From JAGNRR01 sp964389575 (GTDB taxonomy: Bacteria; Bacteroidota; Bacteroidia; Chitinophagales; Chitinophagaceae), in contig CAYMFF010000025.1 in assembly GCA_964389575.1 (NCBI GenBank), positions 1 through 34,901 of the forward strand: a stretch of DNA of 34,901 nucleotides. The letters run 5' to 3'. Every line of letters starts with the position of its first letter. The stretch's first letter is position 1. Made by a program: the position numbers and the translations under genes. Below the pieces are notes generated by a model. That model had not been told where the DNA came from. It searched no databases and saw only the letters and a program-made list of their open reading frames with translations. Of the stretch, positions 17,739 through 26,273 are shown piece by piece.

Positions 17739-17915
17739 TTAATCAGTGACTCGCCACACTATATCGCCCTTTGTACTAGCCACGACGCCAAAATCTTTTT
17801 GATCATTTAATACCGCATAACAACAATAACAAACGACAAATGCATATACACAGAATAGCAATACTAACAAGTATGTCATGCTACTGTCTAATTTTTTGTT
17901 TTGTTTGGTTTTCAT
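17739..17915 (-). CDS. Small single-pass membrane protein (58 aa)
   Basis: A short ORF fills part of the 374-bp space between the kinase and the TonB receptor. It encodes 58 residues: a basic start (MKTKQNKKLD), one strong hydrophobic segment at about 14-36 (TYLLVLLFCVYAFVVCYCCY) with three Cys at its end, and a short polar tail ending WRVTD. Positive-inside charge suggests the N-terminus is cytoplasmic. Its ATG is preceded by AAAGAAAGACC, which is not a clear ribosome site. It runs in the same direction as the kinase gene, 90 nt upstream of it. No homologue is recognised; that it is expressed is inference. Confidence 0.5.
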   Translation of the reverse strand: MKTKQNKKLDSSMTYLLVLLFCVYAFVVCYCCYAVLNDQKDFGVVASTKGDIVWRVTD

Positions 17916-17947
17916 GGTCTTTCTTTGCGCTTTGGTTAAACTATAGA

Positions 17948-17968
17948 ATAGACGAATTGTCTATACAA
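17948..17968. promoter_or_regulatory. Overlapping dyads between small ORF and TonB receptor gene
   Basis: ATAGAC-GAATT-GTCTAT (17948-17964) is a perfect 6-bp dyad. The overlapping TTGTCTATACAA (17957-17968) resembles, on the minus strand, the GTnTAnAC core bound by HutC-subfamily GntR repressors. It lies 54 nt upstream of the TonB receptor start and 32 nt upstream of the small ORF, so either could be its target. No GntR gene is in the window. The rest of the region 17649-18022 shows only the 58-residue ORF. Confidence 0.35.
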
Positions 17969-18022
17969 GATTAACGATAGATTGACCTAAAAAGTGCAGC
18001 TTTAAGATAATTTTATAATCCG

Positions 18023-20260
18023 ATGACAATACGGCATATCCTACATACCATTCTCCTTCTCGCAGTGCCTATGCTATGCCTTGCTCAAAAAGACACCATT
18101 AAGAAAAAAAATAAAGAATTTGAACCACTCGTTATTTCAGGAAGTAAATTTTCTGAAAAAAAGAAAAATGTGGCCCAAAAAATTGACATCATCGGACTGA
18201 AAGAATTAAGAAAACTAAACACGCAAACAACCGCAGACGTGTTAACCTTGAGCGGAAAAGTATTTGTTCAAAAAAGTCAACAAGGTGGTGGAAGCCCTGT
18301 GATACGAGGATTTGAAGCTAGCAGAGTATTACTTATGATTGATGGCGTTCGGCTAAACAACGCCATTTATCGTTCCGGACATTTACAAAACGTAATTACC
18401 GTGGACAACAATATGCTCAACCGAGTAGAAATATTAAGCGGACCAGCTTCAACGCTTTATGGCAGCGATGCATTGGGTGGCGTAGTAATGATGCAAACCA
18501 AAAATCCGACATTGGTTCCGTTTTCCAAAAACTTCAAACTAACGACCGTTAATGCATTAACGCGATTTGCAACAGCCAATAAAGAAAAAACAATTAGTGC
18601 AGGTGTTGGTTTTGGAAATAAAAATTGGGGTAGCTTGACGAATATTAGTATTTCTGATTTTGATGACTTAAGACAAGGTAAATGGGATCCAAATAATCAA
18701 TTAGCTACCTGGGGGCGAGAATTTTATGTAGACAGAATCAATGGAATGGATAGCATTGTCAAAACAAATAATAACCTGAATCAGAAGTTCTCAGGGTACA
18801 GACAACTAGATATTTTACAAAAAATAACCTACGTTCCTGAATTAAGCACTAGACGCGGAATGGGTAATAGTAAACACTCGCTGAATTTTCAATTTTCTAC
18901 CACAACCGATGTTCCACGTTATGACAGATTAACACAAACCAATGAAAATGGTTTGCCCATTCATTCGCAATGGTATTATGGACCACAACGCAGAAATATG
19001 ATTGCCTATCAGTATGATTATTTTGGTGACAAAAAATTATTAAATGACTTTCGAGTGAATCTTAGCTATCAAGCTATCGAAGAAAGTCGAAATACACGAC
19101 GATTTCAAACAGACGAAATTCAGAAACGAGTAGAAAACATAAATGTTCCAGCTATTAACGTAGCCGCTCGAAAAAAAATAAAACGACATGAAATCACCTA
19201 TGGTGCTGATGCTCAATTTAATATCCTAAACTCATCGGCAGTGGCAGAAAATATTATCACGGGCTCTACAAGTCCGACGGATACCCGATACCCTGATGGA
19301 GATAATAATATGAATCTTGTAGGCGCCTTTGCTCAACATGTATTCAAATTTGGCAACGGCAAATTTGTTCTAAACGATGGCATTCGATTTAACGCGACTA
19401 CCTTGCGCTCTACCATTGATAATAACATCCTGAACTTACCTTTCACGGAAATCAACGAGAACAACCAAGCGTTGACCGGTAACATTGGACTTATTTACTT
19501 CCCATCCAAAAAATGGCGGGTAAACGTAAATGCGTCAAGAGGATTTCGCGCTCCGAACATTGATGATTTAGGTAAAGTTTTTGATAGTTTCACAGGCGAA
19601 ATGCTAGTAGTACCGAATCAAAATTTGAAACCTGAGTACACTAATAGTGCTGATATTGGTATAGAATACCGTGACAAAAAATACTTCTTTAGTGCCTATG
19701 CATTCTATACACAATTTCAAAACGCCATTGTATTGGACGACTTTGAATTTAATGGTTCGGACTCCTTATTTTATAATGGACAATTGACCAAAGTATTTGC
19801 CAACCAGAACAAAGCAAAGGCAAGATTATACGGCATGGGATTTGAAATGAAAATCAAATTTTCTAAATCATTCTCTTACTCTGGTAATATTGCATACACA
19901 CATGGTCGTTTTATTGAAGGCAATCGATTAATCCCACTAGACCATGTACCGCCAATCTATGGTAGAGTTTCTGTTGATTATGATAAGGACAAGCTAAGCA
20001 CGAGTTTATTCTGCCTCTTTAATGGCGCTAAAAAACTAAAAGATTATAACCCAGATGGTGAAGATAATTTACGTTTCGCCTTAGCCGATGGTACACCATC
20101 GTGGTACAGCATTAATTTCAGAAGTAATTATCAAATCAGTAAAAACTTTTCTGCTCAGTTAGGCATAGATAACATCCTGGATAGAAATTATCGTCACTTT
20201 GCTTCTGGCATTTCAGCTTCTGGTAGAAGTTTAATATTAAGTTTACGGTATCAGTACTAA
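18023..20260 (+). CDS. TonB-dependent outer membrane receptor (haem/iron type)
   Basis: This 745-residue protein has a signal peptide ending MLCLAQ. A TonB plug domain lies at about 50-165, with GGGSPVIRGFEASRVLLMID and EILSGPASTLYGSDALGGVV. A long beta-barrel follows and ends in an aromatic terminal strand (LILSLRYQY), as needed for barrel insertion. The plug sequence is closest to the haemoglobin/transferrin/lactoferrin receptor class, suggesting haem or iron-chelate uptake, but related receptors take other cargoes. No carboxypeptidase-like N-terminal extension and no SusD partner are present, which argues against a glycan system. The polytopic protein follows 31 nt after the stop. Confidence 0.93.
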   Translation: MTIRHILHTILLLAVPMLCLAQKDTIKKKNKEFEPLVISGSKFSEKKKNVAQKIDIIGLKELRKLNTQTTADVLTLSGKVFVQKSQQGGGSPVIRGFEASRVLLMIDGVRLNNAIYRSGHLQNVITVDNNMLNRVEILSGPASTLYGSDALGGVVMMQTKNPTLVPFSKNFKLTTVNALTRFATANKEKTISAGVGFGNKNWGSLTNISISDFDDLRQGKWDPNNQLATWGREFYVDRINGMDSIVKTNNNLNQKFSGYRQLDILQKITYVPELSTRRGMGNSKHSLNFQFSTTTDVPRYDRLTQTNENGLPIHSQWYYGPQRRNMIAYQYDYFGDKKLLNDFRVNLSYQAIEESRNTRRFQTDEIQKRVENINVPAINVAARKKIKRHEITYGADAQFNILNSSAVAENIITGSTSPTDTRYPDGDNNMNLVGAFAQHVFKFGNGKFVLNDGIRFNATTLRSTIDNNILNLPFTEINENNQALTGNIGLIYFPSKKWRVNVNASRGFRAPNIDDLGKVFDSFTGEMLVVPNQNLKPEYTNSADIGIEYRDKKYFFSAYAFYTQFQNAIVLDDFEFNGSDSLFYNGQLTKVFANQNKAKARLYGMGFEMKIKFSKSFSYSGNIAYTHGRFIEGNRLIPLDHVPPIYGRVSVDYDKDKLSTSLFCLFNGAKKLKDYNPDGEDNLRFALADGTPSWYSINFRSNYQISKNFSAQLGIDNILDRNYRHFASGISASGRSLILSLRYQY

Positions 20261-20291
20261 TTTATCTTAGTGTATTTTTACGCCAACATTC

Positions 20292-21719
20292 ATGAACTTT
20301 ATTCGTAGATATAGTTGGATCATTTTCCTACTGTTTTTGATAGTTGACTTTGTCCAATCAAATTATCATTATTCCAACCTGCCAATGGATGGCGATATTC
20401 CTAGAGTGGCAGCGCCCATGTCTGGTTACGATGCAGTTCTTCAAGATCCCATTGGGTTTAAGGCCATTACTCAAAATACTAAACACGCCGGCGCAGGAAG
20501 ATACGTGTGCCATGCGGTTACAAAATGGTGGTTTACTGATGTATTTGCTTTCGTTAAAATGATGGTGAAAGATCCGGTGCATAGTATTTATTATACATCA
20601 ACTATACTAGTGGCATTGCTTCATTTACTATTCCTTTGGCTTGCTTTTTCATATGCCAAAGCTCATGAAAAATTTAGTTTTAAGAAATTTTTTCCAATAG
20701 CTTTAATTGCCTCTGTTTTTATACAATTTAATGGCTTTTATAGTTGCATCGGTATAATAGATCGCTCCATTGATTACGTACTTTTTTACGGGTTGCCGGT
20801 TATTCTACTGCTACTTTATCTTTTGCCATTTTATAAAAGTCATGTCTTGAAAGACTATGTAATTAAAAAGTGGCAACAAATTCTCTTGTTTGTTTTCGCC
20901 CCTGTTTTGGCGTTTAGCGGACCGCTTATTCAGCCTATTGTTTTTATCGCTTTTCTTTTGTACATGGGTGGCACGTTTATCAAAAATCCATTTTTCAGAA
21001 TTGAAAGAAACAATAAAATTCTCGGTCAGTTTTTATTTCTTGTTATTTGTTGTGCCTATGCTTTTTTAGTCAGTCAGTACAATAGCGAATCGTCTATTTA
21101 CAAACCACTTTCGGAGCGTTATCATTTACTATTGCTAGGACTCGAAAGAATATTCACGATTAAAAATGTGTGGCCTATTGTTTTAATTGCGCTACTCGGA
21201 AATTTTTTACTGATTCGATTTAAGAAGTTAGGTGATTTCAAAAATGTAAAATCAGTAGGATACTTCATTCTTTTCTTTAGTTTAATTTATGTGGCACTTT
21301 TACCCTTAGGAGGATTCAGATCGTATCGTGAATTTATTATTCGATATGACACATTTTTACCGGTTACCTTGAGCGCATTGTTCTTGCTATTATATACAAC
21401 CCGCGTTATTTATAGTCATATCAATGGAAACGGTTTTATCATTTACACCGTAGTAATTCTGGCATTTAGCTTTTATCTGTTCAATGGAGATAAACACACC
21501 GAGCGTGAAGCTAATTTTTGCGAACAAGGACAACTTTATGAAATGATGGCCAGTAAAGAAAAAGTAATTCGTAAAAAGTACCAGTGTAATGTACTAATCT
21601 GGGATGTAAACAGCATTTATGATCAAGCCAATATGGAAGCTGTCAATACAATGTTGCGACGATGGGATATTATTCAACCCAATCAGCGTGTTGAATTTTA
21701 TGAAGCGCCGTCTGAGTAA
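20292..21719 (+). CDS. Polytopic membrane protein of unknown function
   Basis: This 475-residue protein has about ten hydrophobic segments. The first (about 7-22) is followed by an 80-residue extracytoplasmic loop that contains MDGDIPRVAAP, and a soluble tail of about 70 residues ends the protein. A large first loop with acidic residues after the first helix is reminiscent of GT-C membrane glycosyltransferases, but the family's diagnostic pattern is not clear enough to assign it. It lies 31 nt after the TonB receptor, probably in the same transcript, and its 3' end overlaps convergent uvrC by 22 bp. Function not recognised. Confidence 0.8.
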   Translation: MNFIRRYSWIIFLLFLIVDFVQSNYHYSNLPMDGDIPRVAAPMSGYDAVLQDPIGFKAITQNTKHAGAGRYVCHAVTKWWFTDVFAFVKMMVKDPVHSIYYTSTILVALLHLLFLWLAFSYAKAHEKFSFKKFFPIALIASVFIQFNGFYSCIGIIDRSIDYVLFYGLPVILLLLYLLPFYKSHVLKDYVIKKWQQILLFVFAPVLAFSGPLIQPIVFIAFLLYMGGTFIKNPFFRIERNNKILGQFLFLVICCAYAFLVSQYNSESSIYKPLSERYHLLLLGLERIFTIKNVWPIVLIALLGNFLLIRFKKLGDFKNVKSVGYFILFFSLIYVALLPLGGFRSYREFIIRYDTFLPVTLSALFLLLYTTRVIYSHINGNGFIIYTVVILAFSFYLFNGDKHTEREANFCEQGQLYEMMASKEKVIRKKYQCNVLIWDVNSIYDQANMEAVNTMLRRWDIIQPNQRVEFYEAPSE

Positions 21720-23506
21720 TGCTTAAAAATCAATTGAGCTTTTGATGCTCCGATAACCATTTCCAACTCTCCCAAACTGGCCAATTTTATTTTTTTTACA
21801 GATTTAAACGTTTTGAGCAATGCTTTAGCCGTCTCCTTTCCGATGCCCTTTATATCTTCTAATTCATTCTTGATAATTCCTTTGCTTCGCTTTTTTCTAT
21901 GAAAAGTAATTCCAAAACGATGCACTTCATCTCGAATTCTCCTCAAGAGTTTTAAACTTTCACTTTCATATGGTAATTGTAAAGAATCTTTATCGCCCGG
22001 AAAAAATATCTCCTCAATATTTTTAGCCAAACCTACAATATTTATTTTCCCCATTAATTCCAGTTCTTGCAACGCATCTATTGCGGCATTTAATTGCCCT
22101 TTACCACCATCAATAACTACCAATTGGGGCAAATCCTGTTTTTCATGGAGCAAACGGCTGTAACGTCTAAAAACAACCTCTCGCATAGATGCAAAATCAT
22201 CAGCACCAACAACCGTTTTTATATTATAACGACGGTAGTCCTTTTTACTTGGAACTCCATTTCGGAAACACACCATACCGGCCACTGGATAGCTTCCTTG
22301 AAAATTAGAATTATCAAAACACTCAATGTGAGACGGATAAAAAGGAAGACTCATATCCTCTTGAAGCTGTTCAAGAACACTTTCCATGTCTTCTGCCGTT
22401 TTTTCTTTGATGTGTAAAATAGCTTTTCGCTTTTCTTCATTCATCAAATGCCGAGCATTCTTAATAGACATGTCCAGAATTTGTTTCCGATTTCCAGCTT
22501 TGGGAATGCGTTGCATGACATCAATGGGCAAATGAATTTCGAATGGCAAAATAATTTCTTTACAGGTGCTTTCAAATTTCTCGCGCATGGATAGAATAAT
22601 CTGCGGTAGAATATCTTCATCGGGCTCTCCCAATTCTTTCACGTATGACTTCGAAAAACTGTGTACAATATTACCCTGCAAAATCATTAGATAATTTACA
22701 TACACCCGATCAGCATTACTCAGCACGCCGACTACTTCAGTATTATCTAATTTTGTATTGACAACTATTGAACGACGATTATAATTTTTTATCTCGTAGA
22801 TTTTCTTTTTAAGCAACTCCGCTTTTTCAAACTCTAAGTTATCAGCATACACCATCATTTGCTTTTTGTACACCTTTTCCAATTCCGTATTTTTCCCTTT
22901 CAATACTTCTTTTATCTGCGATACATGCCAGTTATAATCAGTTTCATCCTGAAGTCCGATACAAGGTGCCTTACAATTTCCGATATGATATTGAAGACAT
23001 GCTTTGTACTTTTTCTTTTCAATTTGCTCAGGAGCTAAATTCAAATTGCAAGTGCGGAGTGGTAAGGATCGTCTTAGAAATTTTAAAATCTCACGGACTG
23101 CAAAAGCCGATGTAAACGGTCCGATATATTCAGAACCATCCTTGATTTTTTTCCGAGTAAGAAACACTCTAGGAAAATGTTCATTCTTAATTACAATATG
23201 CGGATACGACTTGTCGTCCTTCAGAGCAATATTATACTTAGGTCGATACTTTTTGATTAGCGTATTTTCCAAGAGCAACGCATCATATTCGTTATTGACT
23301 ATTGTAAACTTTATATCAACCAACTCATTTACTAATCTTTCTGTCTTGGTAAAACGATGATTCTGCGAAAAGTATGATGCAACCCGTTTTTTCAAATTCT
23401 TGGCCTTCCCTACATAAATTACTTCTTTGGATGTATTGAAATATTGATACACACCAGGCTCATGCGGGATTGAAGGAGCAATATGAGAAAAGGTTTCTTT
23501 AGTCAC
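21698..23506 (-). CDS. uvrC: UvrABC system protein C
   Basis: This 602-residue protein is full length for UvrC, the dual-incision nuclease of nucleotide excision repair. The N-terminal GIY-YIG nuclease (GVYQYFNTSKEVIYVGKAKN) makes the 3' cut. A Cys-rich segment follows (CLQYHIGNCKAPCIG), then a UVR domain near 200-240 that binds UvrB. The RNase H-like endonuclease domain (IECFDNSNFQGSYPVAGMVC, VVIDGGKGQLNAA) makes the 5' cut. A C-terminal helix-hairpin-helix lies in LEDIKGIGKETAKALLKTF. It starts only 6 nt after the RES toxin gene, so part of its transcription may come from the toxin-antitoxin operon. Confidence 0.98.
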   Translation of the reverse strand: MTKETFSHIAPSIPHEPGVYQYFNTSKEVIYVGKAKNLKKRVASYFSQNHRFTKTERLVNELVDIKFTIVNNEYDALLLENTLIKKYRPKYNIALKDDKSYPHIVIKNEHFPRVFLTRKKIKDGSEYIGPFTSAFAVREILKFLRRSLPLRTCNLNLAPEQIEKKKYKACLQYHIGNCKAPCIGLQDETDYNWHVSQIKEVLKGKNTELEKVYKKQMMVYADNLEFEKAELLKKKIYEIKNYNRRSIVVNTKLDNTEVVGVLSNADRVYVNYLMILQGNIVHSFSKSYVKELGEPDEDILPQIILSMREKFESTCKEIILPFEIHLPIDVMQRIPKAGNRKQILDMSIKNARHLMNEEKRKAILHIKEKTAEDMESVLEQLQEDMSLPFYPSHIECFDNSNFQGSYPVAGMVCFRNGVPSKKDYRRYNIKTVVGADDFASMREVVFRRYSRLLHEKQDLPQLVVIDGGKGQLNAAIDALQELELMGKINIVGLAKNIEEIFFPGDKDSLQLPYESESLKLLRRIRDEVHRFGITFHRKKRSKGIIKNELEDIKGIGKETAKALLKTFKSVKKIKLASLGELEMVIGASKAQLIFKHYSDGAS

Positions 23507-23512
23507 TTGATA

Positions 23513-23968
23513 TTAAAATAATCGTTCATCAAAAATAAATGGTTTTCTATCAACGATTTTGATTTTAGTAAAGTCTTCATGTAGTGGATTAAATAAAAAA
23601 TTACGCTCTTCTGGTATAATAACTGAAGGAACGGCTAATCCAACAGATTTATTACCCGTCACGAATTGCTTACCCACCAATTGTGTGTTTGGCAAAACTC
23701 TCCTTTCATTCCAATCATTTGGTAATTGTTTTTTTGTAATTTTTTTAATAATTAATTTATCCGGAACAGATATAGTGATTAAATCATAGTCCTGCTTAAT
23801 CTGAATAGTGTCCAAATTCACCATCATCTCACAAAGTGCCAGCGAACGATGTTCTGCTGTATATAGTAGCGGCGTACCAATTGGATTCCAACGACCACCA
23901 TATAAACCTGCACCAATACCCTTTATATCCTTACTGTATTGATGCGAAGCAATTCTATAAACCAACAT
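23513..23968 (-). CDS. RES-domain toxin (NAD+-degrading type)
   Basis: This 151-residue protein is a complete RES domain. It shows the conserved residues that name the family: Arg5 and Arg26 (YRIAS, GGRWNPIG), Glu47 (YTAEHRSLALCE) and Ser115 (AVPSVIIPEE). RES toxins such as MbcT deplete cellular NAD+ by phosphorolysis or hydrolysis. Its start overlaps the stop of the antitoxin gene by one base (TAATG), indicating translational coupling. All key residues are present, so it is probably active. Confidence 0.92.
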   Translation of the reverse strand: MLVYRIASHQYSKDIKGIGAGLYGGRWNPIGTPLLYTAEHRSLALCEMMVNLDTIQIKQDYDLITISVPDKLIIKKITKKQLPNDWNERRVLPNTQLVGKQFVTGNKSVGLAVPSVIIPEERNFLFNPLHEDFTKIKIVDRKPFIFDERLF

Positions 23969-24414
23969 TAAGCAAAAATTCCATGAGCATAGCGTTTCAA
24001 CTGATTATAAATCAATTGAACACCATAAGATGTATCCAAAAAGTGCATCGGCACTTCATAATCAAAAGCTGTGGCCGGCTTTGTTAACCATTCATATAAA
24101 TCATCTTTATCATTAAACACTTCCATTCCTGCATCGCACACCTCCGCAATCTCTAGGATTTTTTCGGAATGTATAGATTTAAAAACATGATTCTTAGAAA
24201 GTGCATATCGCTGTAATGATTTTGAAGACATTCCTAAAAGCGTGGCCCATTCTTCATCAGAGAAAGGACAACGATTTCGAATGTAAGAGAATAATTTAAA
24301 AGAAACTCCTTGCTTAATGGATTGAATAATCGTCATTCGATTATCAAAGACTTTTCCATAAGCAACGGCTACTTCTTCTACTTTTGATTTGTTATTTTTT
24401 GGTTTCTTATACAC
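23968..24414 (-). CDS. Xre/MbcA/ParS-type antitoxin of RES toxin
   Basis: This 148-residue protein has an Xre-like helix-turn-helix at about 50-80 (FSDEEWATLLGMSSKSLQRY) and a C-terminal MbcA/ParS toxin-binding domain (DUF2384) at about 95-148. In the latter, GMEVFNDKDDLYEWLTKP and VPMHFLDTSYGVQ match the family pattern. It should bind and neutralise the RES toxin encoded next and repress its own promoter. It starts 43 nt after the upstream lipoprotein stop, in the same direction. Confidence 0.92.
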   Translation of the reverse strand: MYKKPKNNKSKVEEVAVAYGKVFDNRMTIIQSIKQGVSFKLFSYIRNRCPFSDEEWATLLGMSSKSLQRYALSKNHVFKSIHSEKILEIAEVCDAGMEVFNDKDDLYEWLTKPATAFDYEVPMHFLDTSYGVQLIYNQLKRYAHGIFA

Positions 24415-24457
24415 TTGTCCACAAAATTAGGACATTTGTCTCGATATTCCAAAGCCT

Positions 24458-24997
24458 TTAATCAACAAAATAATATGTTTCGGCCTGTATGGCTTTCTTT
24501 TGACGCTGTTGGATTTGCAATAAGGTTTTAGGTATGAATAGCACTTTTTGAATTCCCTTCTCAGCACTTTTGGTTTCAAAATAAACGTTACGAATTGAGT
24601 TATCGTCATTTGAAACAATGCTCATATTGCGCGTAAAGTCATCCTCAGCCAAAGATTCATAGTACAAAGTAATAGTCTCACTTACTGAATCATTCATAAT
24701 ATCAATACGATAATGGTGATCTAATTCTTTTTTTTGAAGATTGGCCATAGCTAGTAAAGAATCAATTGTTGACCATGGCATTTCATTCTTGTTTAACATA
24801 ATGCTATCACGTGAAGAAGGGGAGAATACGACTTTTTGATATTGCGTTGTAAGATCTCGGTCCCAATTATCTCGCACAAGTTTCTCCAAATCTGGATAAT
24901 TGATTAATTCATCGCCATTATAAACCTCTTCTTTACATGACCCCAAACTGACCAACAATAAAACAAATGCAAGAAAACACTGTACTCTACTTAACAT
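24458..24997 (-). CDS. Small lipoprotein of unknown function
   Basis: This 179-residue protein has a lipoprotein signal peptide with lipobox SLGSC (Cys21). The mature part is mixed alpha/beta with no recognised motif. A run of alternating hydrophobic residues (HYRIDIMNDSVSETITLYYE) suggests beta strands. Its ATG overlaps the end of the SUI1-like gene by 11 bp (ATGTTAAGTAG), so translation is probably coupled to the nadC operon. Confidence 0.82.
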   Translation of the reverse strand: MLSRVQCFLAFVLLLVSLGSCKEEVYNGDELINYPDLEKLVRDNWDRDLTTQYQKVVFSPSSRDSIMLNKNEMPWSTIDSLLAMANLQKKELDHHYRIDIMNDSVSETITLYYESLAEDDFTRNMSIVSNDDNSIRNVYFETKSAEKGIQKVLFIPKTLLQIQQRQKKAIQAETYYFVD

Positions 24998-25322
24998 GAT
25001 AACCTTCTTTTGCTAAAACTTCTTTTACTTTTTTTAATTCGTTTCCTTGTACAATCATCTCACCATCTTTATAACTGCCGCCCGTACCACATTTCTGTTT
25101 CAATAATTTACAGAGTGCTTTCCCATCGGCATCATTTCCTTCAAAACCTTCAATCAAGGTTACGGTTTTCCCTCCGCGATGTTTTGTTTCTAATCGAACT
25201 GTAAGAGATTGCTCCGACGGCGGCGGAGTTTCAATTTCGGCTTCTTCATCAAGTCCAAAATCATCATTCGTGGAATAAACCATGCCACCACCCTCATTTC
25301 TATAACGTTTCTTTTTACTCAT
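24987..25322 (-). CDS. SUI1/YciH-type translation factor
   Basis: This 111-residue protein has a charged N-terminal extension and a C-terminal eIF1/SUI1 domain at about 38-111: LETKHRGGKTVTLIEGFEG, then LCKLLKQKCGTGGSYKDGEM and IVQGNELKKVKEVL. The KCGTGGS loop is typical of bacterial YciH proteins, which act at ribosomal initiation complexes. It lies 8 nt downstream of nadC and overlaps the following lipoprotein gene. Confidence 0.94.
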   Translation of the reverse strand: MSKKKRYRNEGGGMVYSTNDDFGLDEEAEIETPPPSEQSLTVRLETKHRGGKTVTLIEGFEGNDADGKALCKLLKQKCGTGGSYKDGEMIVQGNELKKVKEVLAKEGYHVK

Positions 25323-25330
25323 TTCGTATA

Positions 25331-26167
25331 TTATTTTACAGCTTTCAAGCTTAAATCCATGCTAGTAGCATGATGAATCAAAGCACCCACCGATATATAA
25401 TCAACACCCGTTGCGGCATACGATTCAATGGTATCTAGCTCAATACCGCCACTAGCTTCAGTTTCAAACTTTCCATCAATTAGGACCAAAGCCTCTTTTA
25501 TCAACTCGGGTGTGAAATTATCTAACATAATTCGATCTACACCACCGTGCGCCATCACGCGTTGCACATCTTCTAGGCTGCCAGTTTCCACCTCAATTTT
25601 GATATCCAATTTATTATCTTGAATATACTCATTTGCCTTATCGATTGCTTTTTCGATACCACCACAAAAGTCAATATGATTATCTTTAAGCATAATCATA
25701 TCATACAATCCCATTCTATGATTGTGTCCACCACCAATACGCACTGCTTCTTTTTGAAACCATCGAAACAAAGGCGTCGTTTTCCGAGTATCTAATAATT
25801 TAGTAGAATGTCCTGCTACTTTTTGGACGTACGTATTGGTAAGTGAAGCAATACCACTCATTCGTTGCATAATATTCAAGACCAATCGTTCTGTAGAAAG
25901 CAATGTTCTTGTTTTCGCTTTTATTCGAAATGCTTCCTCTCCTTTCGTCACATAATCACCATCTTTCTTAGAAAAAATAATATTACAATCAGGTTGAACA
26001 TATTTAAAAATCCTCTCGGCTACATCCAAACCCGCCAGAACACCATCTTCTTTTATTTTAAGCACTGCTTCATCCTCATTCTCAGCAGGAATGCAACATA
26101 AGGTACTATGATCGCCTTCACGAATATCTTCTTCTAAAGAGAGCTTGATAAACTCATTTAAATCCAT
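25331..26167 (-). CDS. nadC: Nicotinate-nucleotide pyrophosphorylase (quinolinate phosphoribosyltransferase)
   Basis: This 278-residue protein is full length for NadC, which converts quinolinate and PRPP to nicotinate mononucleotide in de novo NAD synthesis. Visible motifs are LLDTRKTTP, GGGHNHRMGLYDMIMLKDNH, the strand KIEVETGSLE, the IMLDNF strand and EASGGI near the PRPP-binding end. It is first in a minus-strand run with the SUI1 factor and a lipoprotein. The NAD-consuming RES toxin further along the same strand is a curious but possibly chance association. Confidence 0.97.
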   Translation of the reverse strand: MDLNEFIKLSLEEDIREGDHSTLCCIPAENEDEAVLKIKEDGVLAGLDVAERIFKYVQPDCNIIFSKKDGDYVTKGEEAFRIKAKTRTLLSTERLVLNIMQRMSGIASLTNTYVQKVAGHSTKLLDTRKTTPLFRWFQKEAVRIGGGHNHRMGLYDMIMLKDNHIDFCGGIEKAIDKANEYIQDNKLDIKIEVETGSLEDVQRVMAHGGVDRIMLDNFTPELIKEALVLIDGKFETEASGGIELDTIESYAATGVDYISVGALIHHATSMDLSLKAVK

Positions 26168-26273
26168 AGACTCAAAGGTAAGTTTGATTCATGAAACGCT
26201 TACTTATTAATAATTTCCTTTCTTTCTAAAGTCGTTCTGAAGAAAGCCTCAGGTTTCGTATTATTGTATTTGT

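Noticed and set aside
24427..24618. A separate 63-residue gene next to the antitoxin
   Set aside because: It lies in another frame of the lipoprotein gene at 24458-24997, which has a proper signal peptide and is coupled to the SUI1-like gene.
26265..26272. TGTATTTG as the promoter of the cyclophilin gene
   Set aside because: It ends one base before the ATG, which would place the transcription start inside the gene. It is kept only as part of the leaderless-message observation.
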